Positions 1 through 7,626 of a stretch of 26,169 bases of DNA are shown here, piece by piece; the stretch's first letter is position 1, and every line of letters starts with the position of its first letter. This stretch comes from Elusimicrobiota bacterium (lineage in GTDB: Bacteria > Elusimicrobiota > Elusimicrobia > Elusimicrobiales > UBA9959): contig DAOWCC010000007.1 of NCBI GenBank assembly GCA_030639665.1, positions 1 through 26,169 of the forward strand, written 5' to 3'. Both the position numbers and the translations under genes were made by a program. Under the pieces are notes generated by a model that saw nothing but the letters and a program-made list of their open reading frames with translations, made no database searches and was not told where the DNA came from.

Positions 1-1491
1 GCAAAAAAGGAAATTCCGAAATTAAAATCCGATACCCCCGCGGTAGAACCTGAGCCGCCTTCCCTTTCAATTGAACGCTTCCAGCCTTCGACGAAACCTC
101 CGGCACAAGAAATGAAAGAGGCCGAAGAGGAAATGAAAGCTCCTCCACCGCAAACTCCCCCTCCCGAACCAATTGAAATTCAAATGACTGAGCAGGAAGA
201 AGAGGAAGTAACCGAAGTAGTTCCGGAAATGGATGAAACACTCGCGGAAGACGACCAGGAACTCGAAATTCTTGAAGACGAAAATGGACATAAAGATGAA
301 ACCGATATACATGGTCTGGAAGAACTGACTGATAATTCCCCTCTGATTCAGAGAGTCAACAGAATACTTATGGCGGCCGTAAATATGCGCGGCAGCGATA
401 TCCACATAGAACCGAATGAGGCCCGTATAGTTGTGCGGGTTCGCGTTGACGGCGTATTAAAACAACTTACCACTCTGCCCATATCCATACACGCGCGTCT
501 GACGGCCCGCGTTAAAATAATGAGCGGCTTGGTTATAACCGAAAGGCGACTACCGCAAGACGGCCAGTTTAGAGTGCAGATAAGAGGGCAAAAAATAGAA
601 TTCAGGGTCAGCACCTTACCATGCATTAGAGGCGAGAAAATAGTAATGAGAATTCTTGGCCAGAGCAAATTAAATAGCAATCTTAATCAACTGGATTTAT
701 CTTCCCATGAATTGGCGGCTCTGGAAACAGCCCTTAAAAGTTCAAACGGCCTCGTTCTGGTTACAGGCCCCACGGGCAGTGGAAAAACGACCACTCTCTA
801 TACCATGATAAATGTTCTCAATCAGCCGGATGTCAATATAATGACGGCAGAAGACCCAGTGGAATATGAGGTGCCGAATGTAAATCAGGTTAAGATTCTT
901 CCGGCGGTGGGCCTGACATTTGAATCAACCCTTAGGGCTTTTCTGCGGCAAGACCCGGATATAATGCTTGTAGGCGAAATAAGAGATATTGAGACAGCGG
1001 AAATATCCATAAAAGCCTCCATCACGGGGCATTTGGTATTTTCCACTCTTCATACAAATAACGCTCCGGCCACCATCACTCGTCTGACTCACATGGGCGT
1101 GGCTCCCTATTTGGTCGCGGCCAGCGTAAAACTTGTAATAGCGCAAAGGCTTGTTCGCACTTTATGCCCTCATTGCAAAAAACAGGAAGCTTTAAGCAAA
1201 GATGATAAAAAATTTCTGACCGAAAAAGAAATCGGCCAATTAAAAAGCGTATATTATGCCACCGGCTGTTCTCATTGCAATCATGGTTATTCAGGGCGAA
1301 AGGCCGTCTTTGAAGTAATGCCGGTGGAAAGTTCAGCCATGCGCCAGCTTATAACTTCAAGCAGTAATGTTGACGCGTTAAATGAATTGGCCATAGCTGA
1401 AGGTATGATTTCCCTGCGGCAGTCCGCTCTTAATGCCGTAAAACAGGGATACACCTCTTTGCATGAAGCATTGAAAATTATTATGGGGTGA
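1..1491 (+). CDS. PilB/GspE-family secretion/pilus assembly ATPase (5' end outside window)
   Basis: Hexameric cytoplasmic ATPase that powers pilin or pseudopilin assembly at the inner membrane. The frame is open from base 1 without a stop, so the start lies upstream; the first in-window ATG (112) falls inside an acidic, Pro/Glu-rich linker and is probably not the start. Visible in order: the linker (to about base 310), the N2-type domain with GSDIHIEP (about 391-414), Walker A GPTGSGKT (766-789), the Asp box around AEDPVEYE, Walker B DIMLVGEIRD, the His box STLHTNN, and a zinc-type tetracysteine CPHC...CSHC (from about 1165). These are the family's catalytic signatures and all look intact. 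PilB (type IV pilus) and GspE (type II secretion) cannot be separated without the missing N-terminus and neighbours. The stop overlaps the ribosome-binding region of the following kinase, suggesting translational coupling. Confidence 0.93.
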   Translation, partial: AKKEIPKLKSDTPAVEPEPPSLSIERFQPSTKPPAQEMKEAEEEMKAPPPQTPPPEPIEIQMTEQEEEEVTEVVPEMDETLAEDDQELEILEDENGHKDETDIHGLEELTDNSPLIQRVNRILMAAVNMRGSDIHIEPNEARIVVRVRVDGVLKQLTTLPISIHARLTARVKIMSGLVITERRLPQDGQFRVQIRGQKIEFRVSTLPCIRGEKIVMRILGQSKLNSNLNQLDLSSHELAALETALKSSNGLVLVTGPTGSGKTTTLYTMINVLNQPDVNIMTAEDPVEYEVPNVNQVKILPAVGLTFESTLRAFLRQDPDIMLVGEIRDIETAEISIKASITGHLVFSTLHTNNAPATITRLTHMGVAPYLVAASVKLVIAQRLVRTLCPHCKKQEALSKDDKKFLTEKEIGQLKSVYYATGCSHCNHGYSGRKAVFEVMPVESSAMRQLITSSSNVDALNELAIAEGMISLRQSALNAVKQGYTSLHEALKIIMG

Positions 1492-1496
1492 TTATT

Positions 1497-3674
1497 ATGA
1501 AACCGATAAACTTTAATATTGTTGACGAACACTTGGACTTGTATAAGGAAGAATATCAAAAACGGTCCATGATTTATCCGGAAATTTGCTCGGAATTTCT
1601 GACGGTTCTGGCCAAATCAATAAAGAGCGCCGCTCTTTATACCTTGAGCCATCCTTTGGTTCTTGAATCTTTGAGAAGGGATTATGCTTTATTGAATATG
1701 ATATTCGAGTCAAAAAAAGAAAGCTCATTTACTCTTGCCTTTGTGGATGATGCCTGGCTTTTTAATGATATTCCCGTTCCCGCGATTACGCAGGAGGCTC
1801 AAAATTTAAACGCTTTTTTTAAAACGCATGGCATTGGCAATCTTATGTTTTTGAGCGGCACGCAATTTTTTGAACTCGGAACTTTATGCGAGTTTTTAAG
1901 CTCGCCGGCTAAAAATCAGCCGAAAGGATATTTTGAAGAGTATCTTAAAAATAAAGGCATAAATAATATCCGCGTCCAAGAAATACATTATGAAAAAAGA
2001 TATGAGCATAAAGCGCAGGCTTATGAAACCGCTCCTCCTTCAATGTTTCACGAAGCGCCGAAGCCCGCTCCGGTTACACCCTCTGAAAACATAGTCCGTC
2101 CGGCTCCCCGGCAAGAGCCGGCGTTTACCGATAAAACAATGCCGAAAACGGAACCTCCGAAAGAACCCGTTAAAAGCGCGAAAGAGATAATATCGAAATT
2201 GGCGACTCATATTCAAGATATTAAACCTGCCGCCGGAATAAAACCAACATCAAAACCATCGCGGGGAGCTACTTGCCCTCTTCCTGAAATAAAGCCAAAA
2301 CCCGCGCCACAAATCGAGGCCGCCGCTCCCGCCTCCGAGGCGATAGGACAGAGAAAATCCGTTAGTCCCCCCGCCGAAATAAAAGCGAAATCCGCTTCTC
2401 AGCCAATAGCGGGCCAAGAATCTGAAAAACCAAAGGAAAATATTCTGACAAGTATGAACTTCGGAATTATGCTTTCGCGAATTATAGGATCCGCGATAAA
2501 AACTCCGGAAGAACGCGTCCAGATATATAAAGATGTTTTGAATCTGCTGCGTAAAAGCATAAAACAAGAAGTGGATAAAACAACGGAAGCTTTGATTGGA
2601 GAAAAAAATCGCATATTAAATACCCGCGATAGAACAGAGAAAGTTCTTTCCAAAGTGGCTGAGGGTAAGTTTATTTTGGATAAAGACGGAAATGTGCTTA
2701 TGATGAATCCCGCGGCTGAAGAAATATCCGGTAAAAAATTCAGAGATGTGGTGGGCAAGCATATAAGCGAACATGTAAAACCGGGCGAACATTTTCTGGC
2801 CATATCCAAGGATATGGATATAACGGGAGGCGATACGATTTCGGGAGAAGTGGATGTGGTCGGCGATATACATGTCGAACGCAGCATGCGTCATTCCATG
2901 GCTTTGCTTGAAGATGATGAAGGCAGGGTTATAGGAGCTTATACCACTTTGCCTGAAATCACAAAATTTAAAGAAACTCAACGCATGCAGGAAGAGTTTC
3001 TTTCCCGTATTACTCACGACTTGCAAACACCCCTTTCATCGGTAAGTTCCGCGCTGGAAATGCTTATTGACTCAAGCTCCGGAAAGCTTGATTCCGTTGA
3101 ACTTAAATTTCTGAATATCAGTATCAGAAACAGTCTGCGTTTAAACAAAATGATAAAAAGCATATTGGATTTTTCCAAACTCAAATCCGGCAAAATTGAT
3201 ATGCATCCAGAGCCCTCGTCGGTTAAAGATATGCTTAGCGAGGCGGGCGAAGGACTTTTGCCCTGGACTGAAAAAAGACATTTAAATCTTATAGTGCGGC
3301 TGCCCAGTCCCGATATTTATGTAATGGCTGACCATCAGCGCATTGTGCAAGTGCTCACCAATTTGATTTCAAACGCGATTAAATCCACTCCCGACGGCGG
3401 CACGATAACCATTGCCGCTTCTCCCGCGCCCAATAATGAACGCAATATAATTATCGGAGTCAGGGACACGGGGAGAGGAATCGGGAAAGAGGATTTGAAA
3501 AAAGTATTTGACAAATTCGTGCAATTGGATAATTCCAAAGGACCGAGAGAGGGCGTGGGCCTCGGCTTATCCATTGTAAATGAATTTATATCGCTTCACG
3601 GGGGCAAGGTTTGGGCTCGCAGTGAAGAGGGTAAAGGAAGCACTTTCTATTTCACTTTGCCAATGCCCGAATAA
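1497..3674 (+). CDS. Sensor histidine kinase with N-terminal accessory domain, Pro-rich linker and PAS
   Basis: Two-component kinase of about 725 residues with no obvious membrane segment. Residues 1-165 form a helical domain resembling, from memory, the N-terminal domain of some HEAT/HD-GYP proteins (TLSHPLV, DDAWLFNDIPV); its ligand is unknown. Residues about 175-315 are a Pro/Ala/Lys-rich linker. A PAS domain follows (about 385-465, ILDKDGNVLMMNPAAEEISG), then HisKA with phospho-acceptor His about 507 (THDLQTPLSS), then HATPase_c with N box NLISNAIKS, G1 DTGRGIG and G2 GVGLGLSIV. All catalytic boxes are present. I chose ATG 1497 because GGGGTGA lies 6-11 nt upstream as a Shine-Dalgarno; a GTG at 1488 in the same frame overlaps the upstream stop and is the alternative. 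The likely partner is the receiver/HD-GYP protein starting 19 nt downstream. Confidence 0.9.
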   Translation: MKPINFNIVDEHLDLYKEEYQKRSMIYPEICSEFLTVLAKSIKSAALYTLSHPLVLESLRRDYALLNMIFESKKESSFTLAFVDDAWLFNDIPVPAITQEAQNLNAFFKTHGIGNLMFLSGTQFFELGTLCEFLSSPAKNQPKGYFEEYLKNKGINNIRVQEIHYEKRYEHKAQAYETAPPSMFHEAPKPAPVTPSENIVRPAPRQEPAFTDKTMPKTEPPKEPVKSAKEIISKLATHIQDIKPAAGIKPTSKPSRGATCPLPEIKPKPAPQIEAAAPASEAIGQRKSVSPPAEIKAKSASQPIAGQESEKPKENILTSMNFGIMLSRIIGSAIKTPEERVQIYKDVLNLLRKSIKQEVDKTTEALIGEKNRILNTRDRTEKVLSKVAEGKFILDKDGNVLMMNPAAEEISGKKFRDVVGKHISEHVKPGEHFLAISKDMDITGGDTISGEVDVVGDIHVERSMRHSMALLEDDEGRVIGAYTTLPEITKFKETQRMQEEFLSRITHDLQTPLSSVSSALEMLIDSSSGKLDSVELKFLNISIRNSLRLNKMIKSILDFSKLKSGKIDMHPEPSSVKDMLSEAGEGLLPWTEKRHLNLIVRLPSPDIYVMADHQRIVQVLTNLISNAIKSTPDGGTITIAASPAPNNERNIIIGVRDTGRGIGKEDLKKVFDKFVQLDNSKGPREGVGLGLSIVNEFISLHGGKVWARSEEGKGSTFYFTLPMPE

Positions 3675-3693
3675 AATTTGTTAAAATCAATTT

Positions 3694-4683
3694 GTGGAAA
3701 GAGCCTACAGAATATTATGCGTGGATGATGAAGATTTTACATTGGATCTTCTTGATACCCTGCTCTCATCTCAAGGCTATGAAATTATCACCGCTTTAAA
3801 CGGGAAAATCGCCATTGATATTCTTGCCGAAAAAAATATTGATTTGGTGCTTTTGGATATCAATATGCCGCTTATGAACGGCTATGAAACATGTCGAAAA
3901 ATAAAGAGTGATTCTCAAACCAGCCATATTCCCGTCATAATGATTACTTCCATGGATTCGCGTGACAGCAAGATTACAGGCATAGAAGCGGGAGCCGATG
4001 AATTTCTGGCAAAACCCCTGGACCACGCGGAATTATTATTAAGAGTAAAAAACATACTCGCTTACAGAGATTCTGAAGAGGTCTTTATATATCTTATTCA
4101 CTCGCTCGCTCGCGCCGCGGAGGCAAATGACATGGACACGGGCAATCATATTTTGCGCGTGGGCGAATATTCCGCCATGATAGCGAAAGACCTTGGCATG
4201 CCGGAAAAATTTATAGAGGATATCCGTTTGCATGCCACGCTTCACGATGTCGGCAAACTTCATTTGCCGAGCCATATACTTAAAAAAGAGGGAAAACTGA
4301 CCGAGGATGAAATGAAAGAAGTAAAAAAACATCCCGCTTTCGGCGCCAAAATAATAGGAAACCATCCACATCTGGCAATGGGTAAAAACATAGCTTACAG
4401 CCATCATGAAAAATTCGACGGCACAGGTTATCCCGAAGGGCTTAAAGGCGAAGATATTCCCATTGAAGCCAGAATAGTGGCGATAGCGGATTGTTATGAC
4501 GCTTTAAGAAATTCCCGCATTTATAAACCCTGTTATGACCATACCGGCGCTTGTAAAATATTAATTGAAGGCGATGACAGGCTTGAACCGGAACATTTTG
4601 ACCCCAAGGCGCTTGAGATATTTAAAAAAATAGCGCCGCAATTTGAAAAAATGTATGAAAATTTAAAAGATTCCGATTCATAA
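3694..4683 (+). CDS. Response regulator with receiver and HD-GYP domain (probable cyclic-di-GMP phosphodiesterase)
   Basis: Receiver domain (residues 1-120) with acidic pair D11/D12, phospho-acceptor D55 (LLDINMP), T85 and K107 (LAKPLD), followed by an HD-GYP domain (about 130-310). The metal-binding HD (LHDVGK, H184/D185) and the signature HHEKFDGTGYP (from H237) are canonical, so hydrolysis of cyclic di-GMP is likely by family knowledge. RpfG has the same architecture. The GTG start at 3694 has no good Shine-Dalgarno, so translation may be coupled to the kinase, whose stop is 19 nt upstream. Inference: the kinase phosphorylates this regulator, which lowers cyclic di-GMP near the pilus/secretion machinery encoded upstream. 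Output on the motor is not shown by the sequence. Confidence 0.92.
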   Translation: MERAYRILCVDDEDFTLDLLDTLLSSQGYEIITALNGKIAIDILAEKNIDLVLLDINMPLMNGYETCRKIKSDSQTSHIPVIMITSMDSRDSKITGIEAGADEFLAKPLDHAELLLRVKNILAYRDSEEVFIYLIHSLARAAEANDMDTGNHILRVGEYSAMIAKDLGMPEKFIEDIRLHATLHDVGKLHLPSHILKKEGKLTEDEMKEVKKHPAFGAKIIGNHPHLAMGKNIAYSHHEKFDGTGYPEGLKGEDIPIEARIVAIADCYDALRNSRIYKPCYDHTGACKILIEGDDRLEPEHFDPKALEIFKKIAPQFEKMYENLKDSDS

Positions 4684-4722
4684 GTTAACCGACATCCAGT
4701 CGGAACTCTTTATGAAACACTA

Positions 4723-4815
4723 CCACGAAGGCACGAAAGACTGAAAGCACGAAATATATTTTAATTTGTTTCGCTGTTTTTCGTGTCTTCCCAATTTTCG
4801 CGCTTTCGTGGTTGC
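4723..4815. repeat. Inverted pair of degenerate 8-nt-period arrays (CACGAAG type)
   Basis: Four 8-nt units run from 4723 to 4754 (CCACGAAG, GCACGAAA, GACTGAAA, GCACGAAA). From about 4769 to 4815 a related array lies in the opposite orientation; read on the minus strand its units include AACCACGA, AAGCGCGA and AAGACACG. The two arms could pair imperfectly around a short AT-rich loop. From memory, similar CACGAAG text occurs between genes of unrelated environmental bacteria. No coding potential is evident. Confidence 0.7.
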
Positions 4816-4833
4816 TTTTAAATATTGAAATTC

Positions 4834-4862
4834 CCCGCCAATACAACGCGGCGGGCAGGCTG
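4834..4862 (+). repeat. Stem-loop repeat family A, copy 1
   Basis: CCCGCC (4834-4839), a 10-nt loop AATACAACGC, GGCGGG (4850-4855), then CAGGCTG. It belongs with the elements at 4941, 12446 and 15590, which share the stem, an ACAC-ACATC-like loop and the CAGGC extension. A second, unrelated near-perfect palindrome TCCGCCTAAGGCGGA lies just downstream at 4877-4891. Confidence 0.75.
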
Positions 4863-4940
4863 TTACGATAAATTAGTCCGCCTAAGGCGGAAACTTTTTT
4901 AACGCAGAGTGGACTACGCTGCTTCTGAGTTTTACTATAG

Positions 4941-4966
4941 CCTGTCCGCCGTTGTAGTGTGGCGGA
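4941..4966 (-). repeat. Stem-loop repeat family A, copy 2 (reverse orientation)
   Basis: Read on the minus strand: TCCGCC, loop ACACTACAAC, GGCGGA, then CAGG. Stem arms are 4945-4950 and 4961-4966. Both stem ends carry compensating T/A changes relative to the other copies, so pairing is kept, which suggests the folded form matters or that the element spreads as a hairpin. Confidence 0.75.
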
Positions 4967-5002
4967 GACACCCCTCAGTATTCAAGAGCGCTGAGTTTTT
5001 TA

Positions 5003-5086
5003 TTCTCTGCGTTCTCAAAAAATTCCTCTGCGAACTCTGCGTTTAATTCGTGTTATGTGTCCTTTGTGTCTTGGTGTCTTTGTGTG
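5003..5086. repeat. Two adjoining short-period arrays (CTCTGCG, 9 nt; GTGTC, 8 nt)
   Basis: 5003-5044 holds CTCTGCG-type units with a period near 9 nt (TTCTCTGCG, then AACTCTGCG). 5047-5086 holds five 8-nt units (TTCGTGTT, ATGTGTCC, TTTGTGTC, TTGGTGTC, TTTGTGTG). The second array is the reverse-complement relative of the CACGAAG arrays at 4723. The fixed short period with drifting unit sequence argues against coding DNA, and no start/stop-framed gene with a ribosome-binding site is seen. Confidence 0.65.
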
Positions 5087-5104
5087 GATATTATGCAGTT
5101 TTTT

Positions 5105-5253
5105 ATATCCGTTAAATCCTGTAAATCTTGTCTAAAAAGTTGTTTAGGAAAAATAAAGTATCTGACCCTACCCACCTGCTTGCGAAGCGTATTTCCATAA
5201 TGGCGCTTATAGCGCCATAAGCAGGTGGTAGGGTGACAGGATGAACAGGATAA
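5105..5253. repeat. Composite element: inverted 9-nt arrays flanking a nested hairpin
   Basis: Left array of three 9-nt units (ATATCCGTT, AAATCCTGT, AAATCTTGT; 5105-5131). Centre: inverted arms ACCCTACCCACCTGCTT (5165-5181) and AAGCAGGTGGTAGGGT (5219-5234), matching apart from one missing base, enclosing a perfect inner hairpin TGGCGCT-TAT-AGCGCCA (5201-5217). Right array: two 9-nt units ACAGGATGA and ACAGGATAA (5236-5253), the reverse complement type of the left array. The symmetry suggests a single structured, possibly mobilisable, non-coding element. With the other repeats listed here it accounts for most of the gene-free stretch 4684-5309, in which I see no gene, promoter or RNA gene. Confidence 0.65.
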
Positions 5254-5309
5254 ACGCAAACATAGCACTTTACGGCTATGAAGTGTAATCTGCAAAACAG
5301 ATTTCTACT

Positions 5310-5585
5310 TCATAGAACAAAAGCGGTCACAAGCAAGAATAAAACAGTCAAACTTAATACGGAAAATTTATATTCACCGCTTTTCGCGTAGCCGTAAATC
5401 AGCGTTATAACCCTTATAACGGGAGCAGTGAGCAAAATTAAAATGCCCGTCATAAAAAACTTATCGGCGTGAAAAACGCGGGCGAATTTAAACATAAACC
5501 CCATAATTAAAAAAAACAAGCCCGCTCCCACGCAAAATTGAAGCGCTTGTTTTACTCTCAGTTTTATTTCTCTGTCTTTATTCAT
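5310..5585 (-). CDS. DUF1634 small membrane protein
   Basis: A 91-residue protein with three hydrophobic segments (about 15-35, 42-62, 72-90). The central stretch GILILLTAPVIRVITL matches the pattern I know for DUF1634 (ILLLTPxxRV). DUF1634 proteins are typically encoded beside TauE/SafE permeases, and here the gene lies 82 nt downstream of one on the same strand. The role is probably accessory to that transporter; mechanism unknown. ATG start. A weak hairpin AATCTG-CAAAA-CAGATT lies just downstream but lacks a T-tract. Confidence 0.82.
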   Translation of the reverse strand: MNKDREIKLRVKQALQFCVGAGLFFLIMGFMFKFARVFHADKFFMTGILILLTAPVIRVITLIYGYAKSGEYKFSVLSLTVLFLLVTAFVL

Positions 5586-5667
5586 ATATTAGTTCGGCAG
5601 TTTATCAGCGCTGCAGCGCGACAGTAAATATTTTTTGCTAATCCTCTACTCTTCCAGTCCTCTAACT

Positions 5668-6510
5668 TTATCCCATCAGCATTTTTATTCCGGTCATAAA
5701 CAATAATAAAGCAAATACCGCCTGTATTTTATTTGATTTGGTTTTATGCAAAACGCGAACACCCGTTAAAGAACCGAAAACAATACCGATTACAAGCGCG
5801 CCAGCTATTTCATTTATAATAAGCCCTCTTCTAAAAAATATGAATACGCCGGCGCAAGCGCTTACGCCTATCATAAAATTACTGGTGGCCGCCGCCGCTT
5901 TTATCGGCAAACCGCAAACAAGATTCATTAAAGGCACCTGAACAATGCCGCCGCCGATGCCGAGCAAGCCGGACAAAGAACCGCCGAAAAAAGAAATTAA
6001 GGAAGCCGGCAATATATTTTTAACGGAATACTTAATATCCTTGGATATTGAGGGGTCATAAAACATACAGCTTAAAGAGCCCTTAAACTTCTCCAAAGAA
6101 CAATCTATTTCTTCATCTCTTTTTCTTGAGCTTTTTCGTATTTTCAAAAGCATTAAAATTGAAATAGGAAAAAGAAAAATTCCAAAAACCGAGCGCACAA
6201 ATTTCTCATCAAGTTCAAATAATATCAAAGCGCCCGTTATGGCCCCCACCGCCATAAACATTTCCAATATTATTCCAAGACGCATATTGGCAAAGCCTTT
6301 TTCAACATTTATTGAAGCGACTGTGGAAGATACCGCCACAATCGCGACCAGAGAAACAGCTATGGCATTGTGAATTGGAATTTCAAAAAAAAGAACAAGA
6401 AACGGCACCATAAAAGCGCCGCCGCCTATGCCTAAAACGGAAGCCATTATACCTATGCAAAAACCAAAACTTATTATGATAATAAAATTGATAAAAGTTA
6501 ATTCAAGCAC
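5668..6510 (-). CDS. TauE/SafE-family permease (sulfite/organosulfonate exporter type)
   Basis: A 280-residue integral membrane protein with about eight hydrophobic segments. It shows the internal duplication of the family: the first half has VLGIGGGAFMVPFL near the N-terminus and the second half has LLGIGGGIVQVPLMN, the two Gly-rich helix starts. The family moves sulfur-containing anions or related small molecules across the inner membrane; the true substrate cannot be read here. GTG start at 6508-6510 is supported by GGAG 6 nt upstream. It follows the patatin gene by 89 nt, a gap holding repeat-like GC-rich sequence, and precedes the DUF1634 partner, so the three may be co-transcribed. Confidence 0.9.
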   Translation of the reverse strand: MLELTFINFIIIISFGFCIGIMASVLGIGGGAFMVPFLVLFFEIPIHNAIAVSLVAIVAVSSTVASINVEKGFANMRLGIILEMFMAVGAITGALILFELDEKFVRSVFGIFLFPISILMLLKIRKSSRKRDEEIDCSLEKFKGSLSCMFYDPSISKDIKYSVKNILPASLISFFGGSLSGLLGIGGGIVQVPLMNLVCGLPIKAAAATSNFMIGVSACAGVFIFFRRGLIINEIAGALVIGIVFGSLTGVRVLHKTKSNKIQAVFALLLFMTGIKMLMG

Positions 6511-6552
6511 ATCTATCTCCGATGAAAAGTCGCCCTCTTTCAGACCGTTTTG

Positions 6553-6617
6553 CCACTATCCGTCGCGCTGCCGCGCTTTTGTACTGCCGCGCCGCCTTCT
6601 TATTCATTAAGAAGGCG
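6553..6617. repeat. GC-rich repeat fragment and perfect hairpin over the patatin stop codon
   Basis: 6553-6577 on the minus strand reads GCGGCAGCGCGACGGATAG, sharing the core AGCGCGAC(A/G)G with 5606-5624 and with 14231-14256. At 6593-6617, CGCCTTCTTA and TAAGAAGGCG form a perfect 10-bp stem with loop TTCAT; it contains the patatin stop codon. No T-run follows on the minus strand, so this is not a classical terminator; it may protect or stall the transcript end, or be a repeat relic. Confidence 0.5.
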
Positions 6618-7514
6618 CAAGGCTTCTTTAACTCCTATATCAAAGGCCTTGCCGCATTTCTCGCCGTCAAAATCCAAAATTCCCATATTCAAACTTTCAG
6701 GAGGACTTATAAAATAAACATCGGGCTTTGATTTAACCAAAACCCGCGAAGCGTAAATATTTTTTACATGCTTAAGCAGCATTCTTCTGGCTTTTTCTTC
6801 AAAAAGTCCCGCAATGCCGCCGGATTTAAAATTCATATCATCATCACGGGAATTGCTTATAAATATTATGGTTTTACAGCCCTCAAATATTTTCAGACTT
6901 ATATCGGCTATGCCTATAACGCCGCCATCCACCAAATGAATTTTTTGATTGCCTTCCATTATTTTTACGGGAGGAAATATCGACGGTATTGAACAACTGG
7001 AAACCAAGGCGTCCATAAAGGATATACTTGGATTAGCCCTATTGCCGTCAAATTTAGCCACATAAGGAATCTTCCTTTCAACGCAATGACTGATAATATA
7101 TAAAGGAATATGTCTGACAAAGTCTGAAGTTTTCTCTCTAAACCATGAATTGAAAAATTTATAAATCGGCTCATTTGAATATAATGAAATTTTTGCCAAA
7201 TGATTTGAAAGTTCAAACTTCATCTTGGACATAAAACTATCCGAATGATGCCTAAAAAGTTCAAGCGGCATATGATGATACTCGGGACTTATTTTTAGAA
7301 TTTTATCGGTTTTAACCCCCCGCCATAAACTCTCAAGCTCCCCTGCCTTGCCAAAACAATAGGCGGAGCCGTTAAGCGCGCCTATGCTAAAGCCCGCTAT
7401 AGCGTCAAATTCTATTCGCGCGTTAATAAGTTCTTTCAGCACTCCGGCTTGCCAGCTTCCAAACGCGCCGCCTCCGGCTAAAAATAAACCTATGGGTTTT
7501 TTTAAGTCTTTCAT
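6600..7514 (-). CDS. Patatin-like phospholipase (RssA/NTE-type)
   Basis: Serine lipase of the patatin fold, 304 residues, close to the usual size for single-domain bacterial members. Oxyanion loop GGGAFGSWQAG (residues 14-24), nucleophile S43 in GFSIGALNG (GxSxG) and catalytic D196 in VDGGV (DGG) are all present, so an active Ser-Asp dyad is expected. No signal peptide is seen, so it is probably cytoplasmic, acting on phospholipid acyl esters. ATG start; the Shine-Dalgarno is poor. It is the first gene of the minus-strand group ahead of the TauE permease and is divergent from the DUF1646 gene across a 112-bp AT-rich gap that should hold promoters for both sides. Confidence 0.92.
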   Translation of the reverse strand: MKDLKKPIGLFLAGGGAFGSWQAGVLKELINARIEFDAIAGFSIGALNGSAYCFGKAGELESLWRGVKTDKILKISPEYHHMPLELFRHHSDSFMSKMKFELSNHLAKISLYSNEPIYKFFNSWFREKTSDFVRHIPLYIISHCVERKIPYVAKFDGNRANPSISFMDALVSSCSIPSIFPPVKIMEGNQKIHLVDGGVIGIADISLKIFEGCKTIIFISNSRDDDMNFKSGGIAGLFEEKARRMLLKHVKNIYASRVLVKSKPDVYFISPPESLNMGILDFDGEKCGKAFDIGVKEALRLLNE

Positions 7515-7626
7515 AATAATCCAAAAACCGGACCTTTATAGACCATTAAAATAAATTGCTATTTATATATCAATCAAAAAATATTAAAATAGAGGCGTAG
7601 CGCACACATCAACAACAGGAGAAAAA

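Noticed and set aside
2399..3026. Minus-strand open frames of over 100 residues inside the kinase gene
   Set aside because: They mirror the plus-strand codon pattern, have no recognisable domain and lie wholly within a gene with clear kinase motifs.
4684..4715. Rho-independent terminator after the HD-GYP regulator (CCGAC-ATCCA-GTCGG)
   Set aside because: Stem is only 5 bp and no T-tract follows; not supportable as a terminator.
4723..5253. CRISPR array
   Set aside because: Repeats are short, degenerate and without regular unique spacers; no cas gene is present.
5053..5295. An 80-residue minus-strand frame in the repeat-filled gap
   Set aside because: It runs through 8- and 9-nt repeat arrays and hairpin arms, with no ribosome-binding site or family match.
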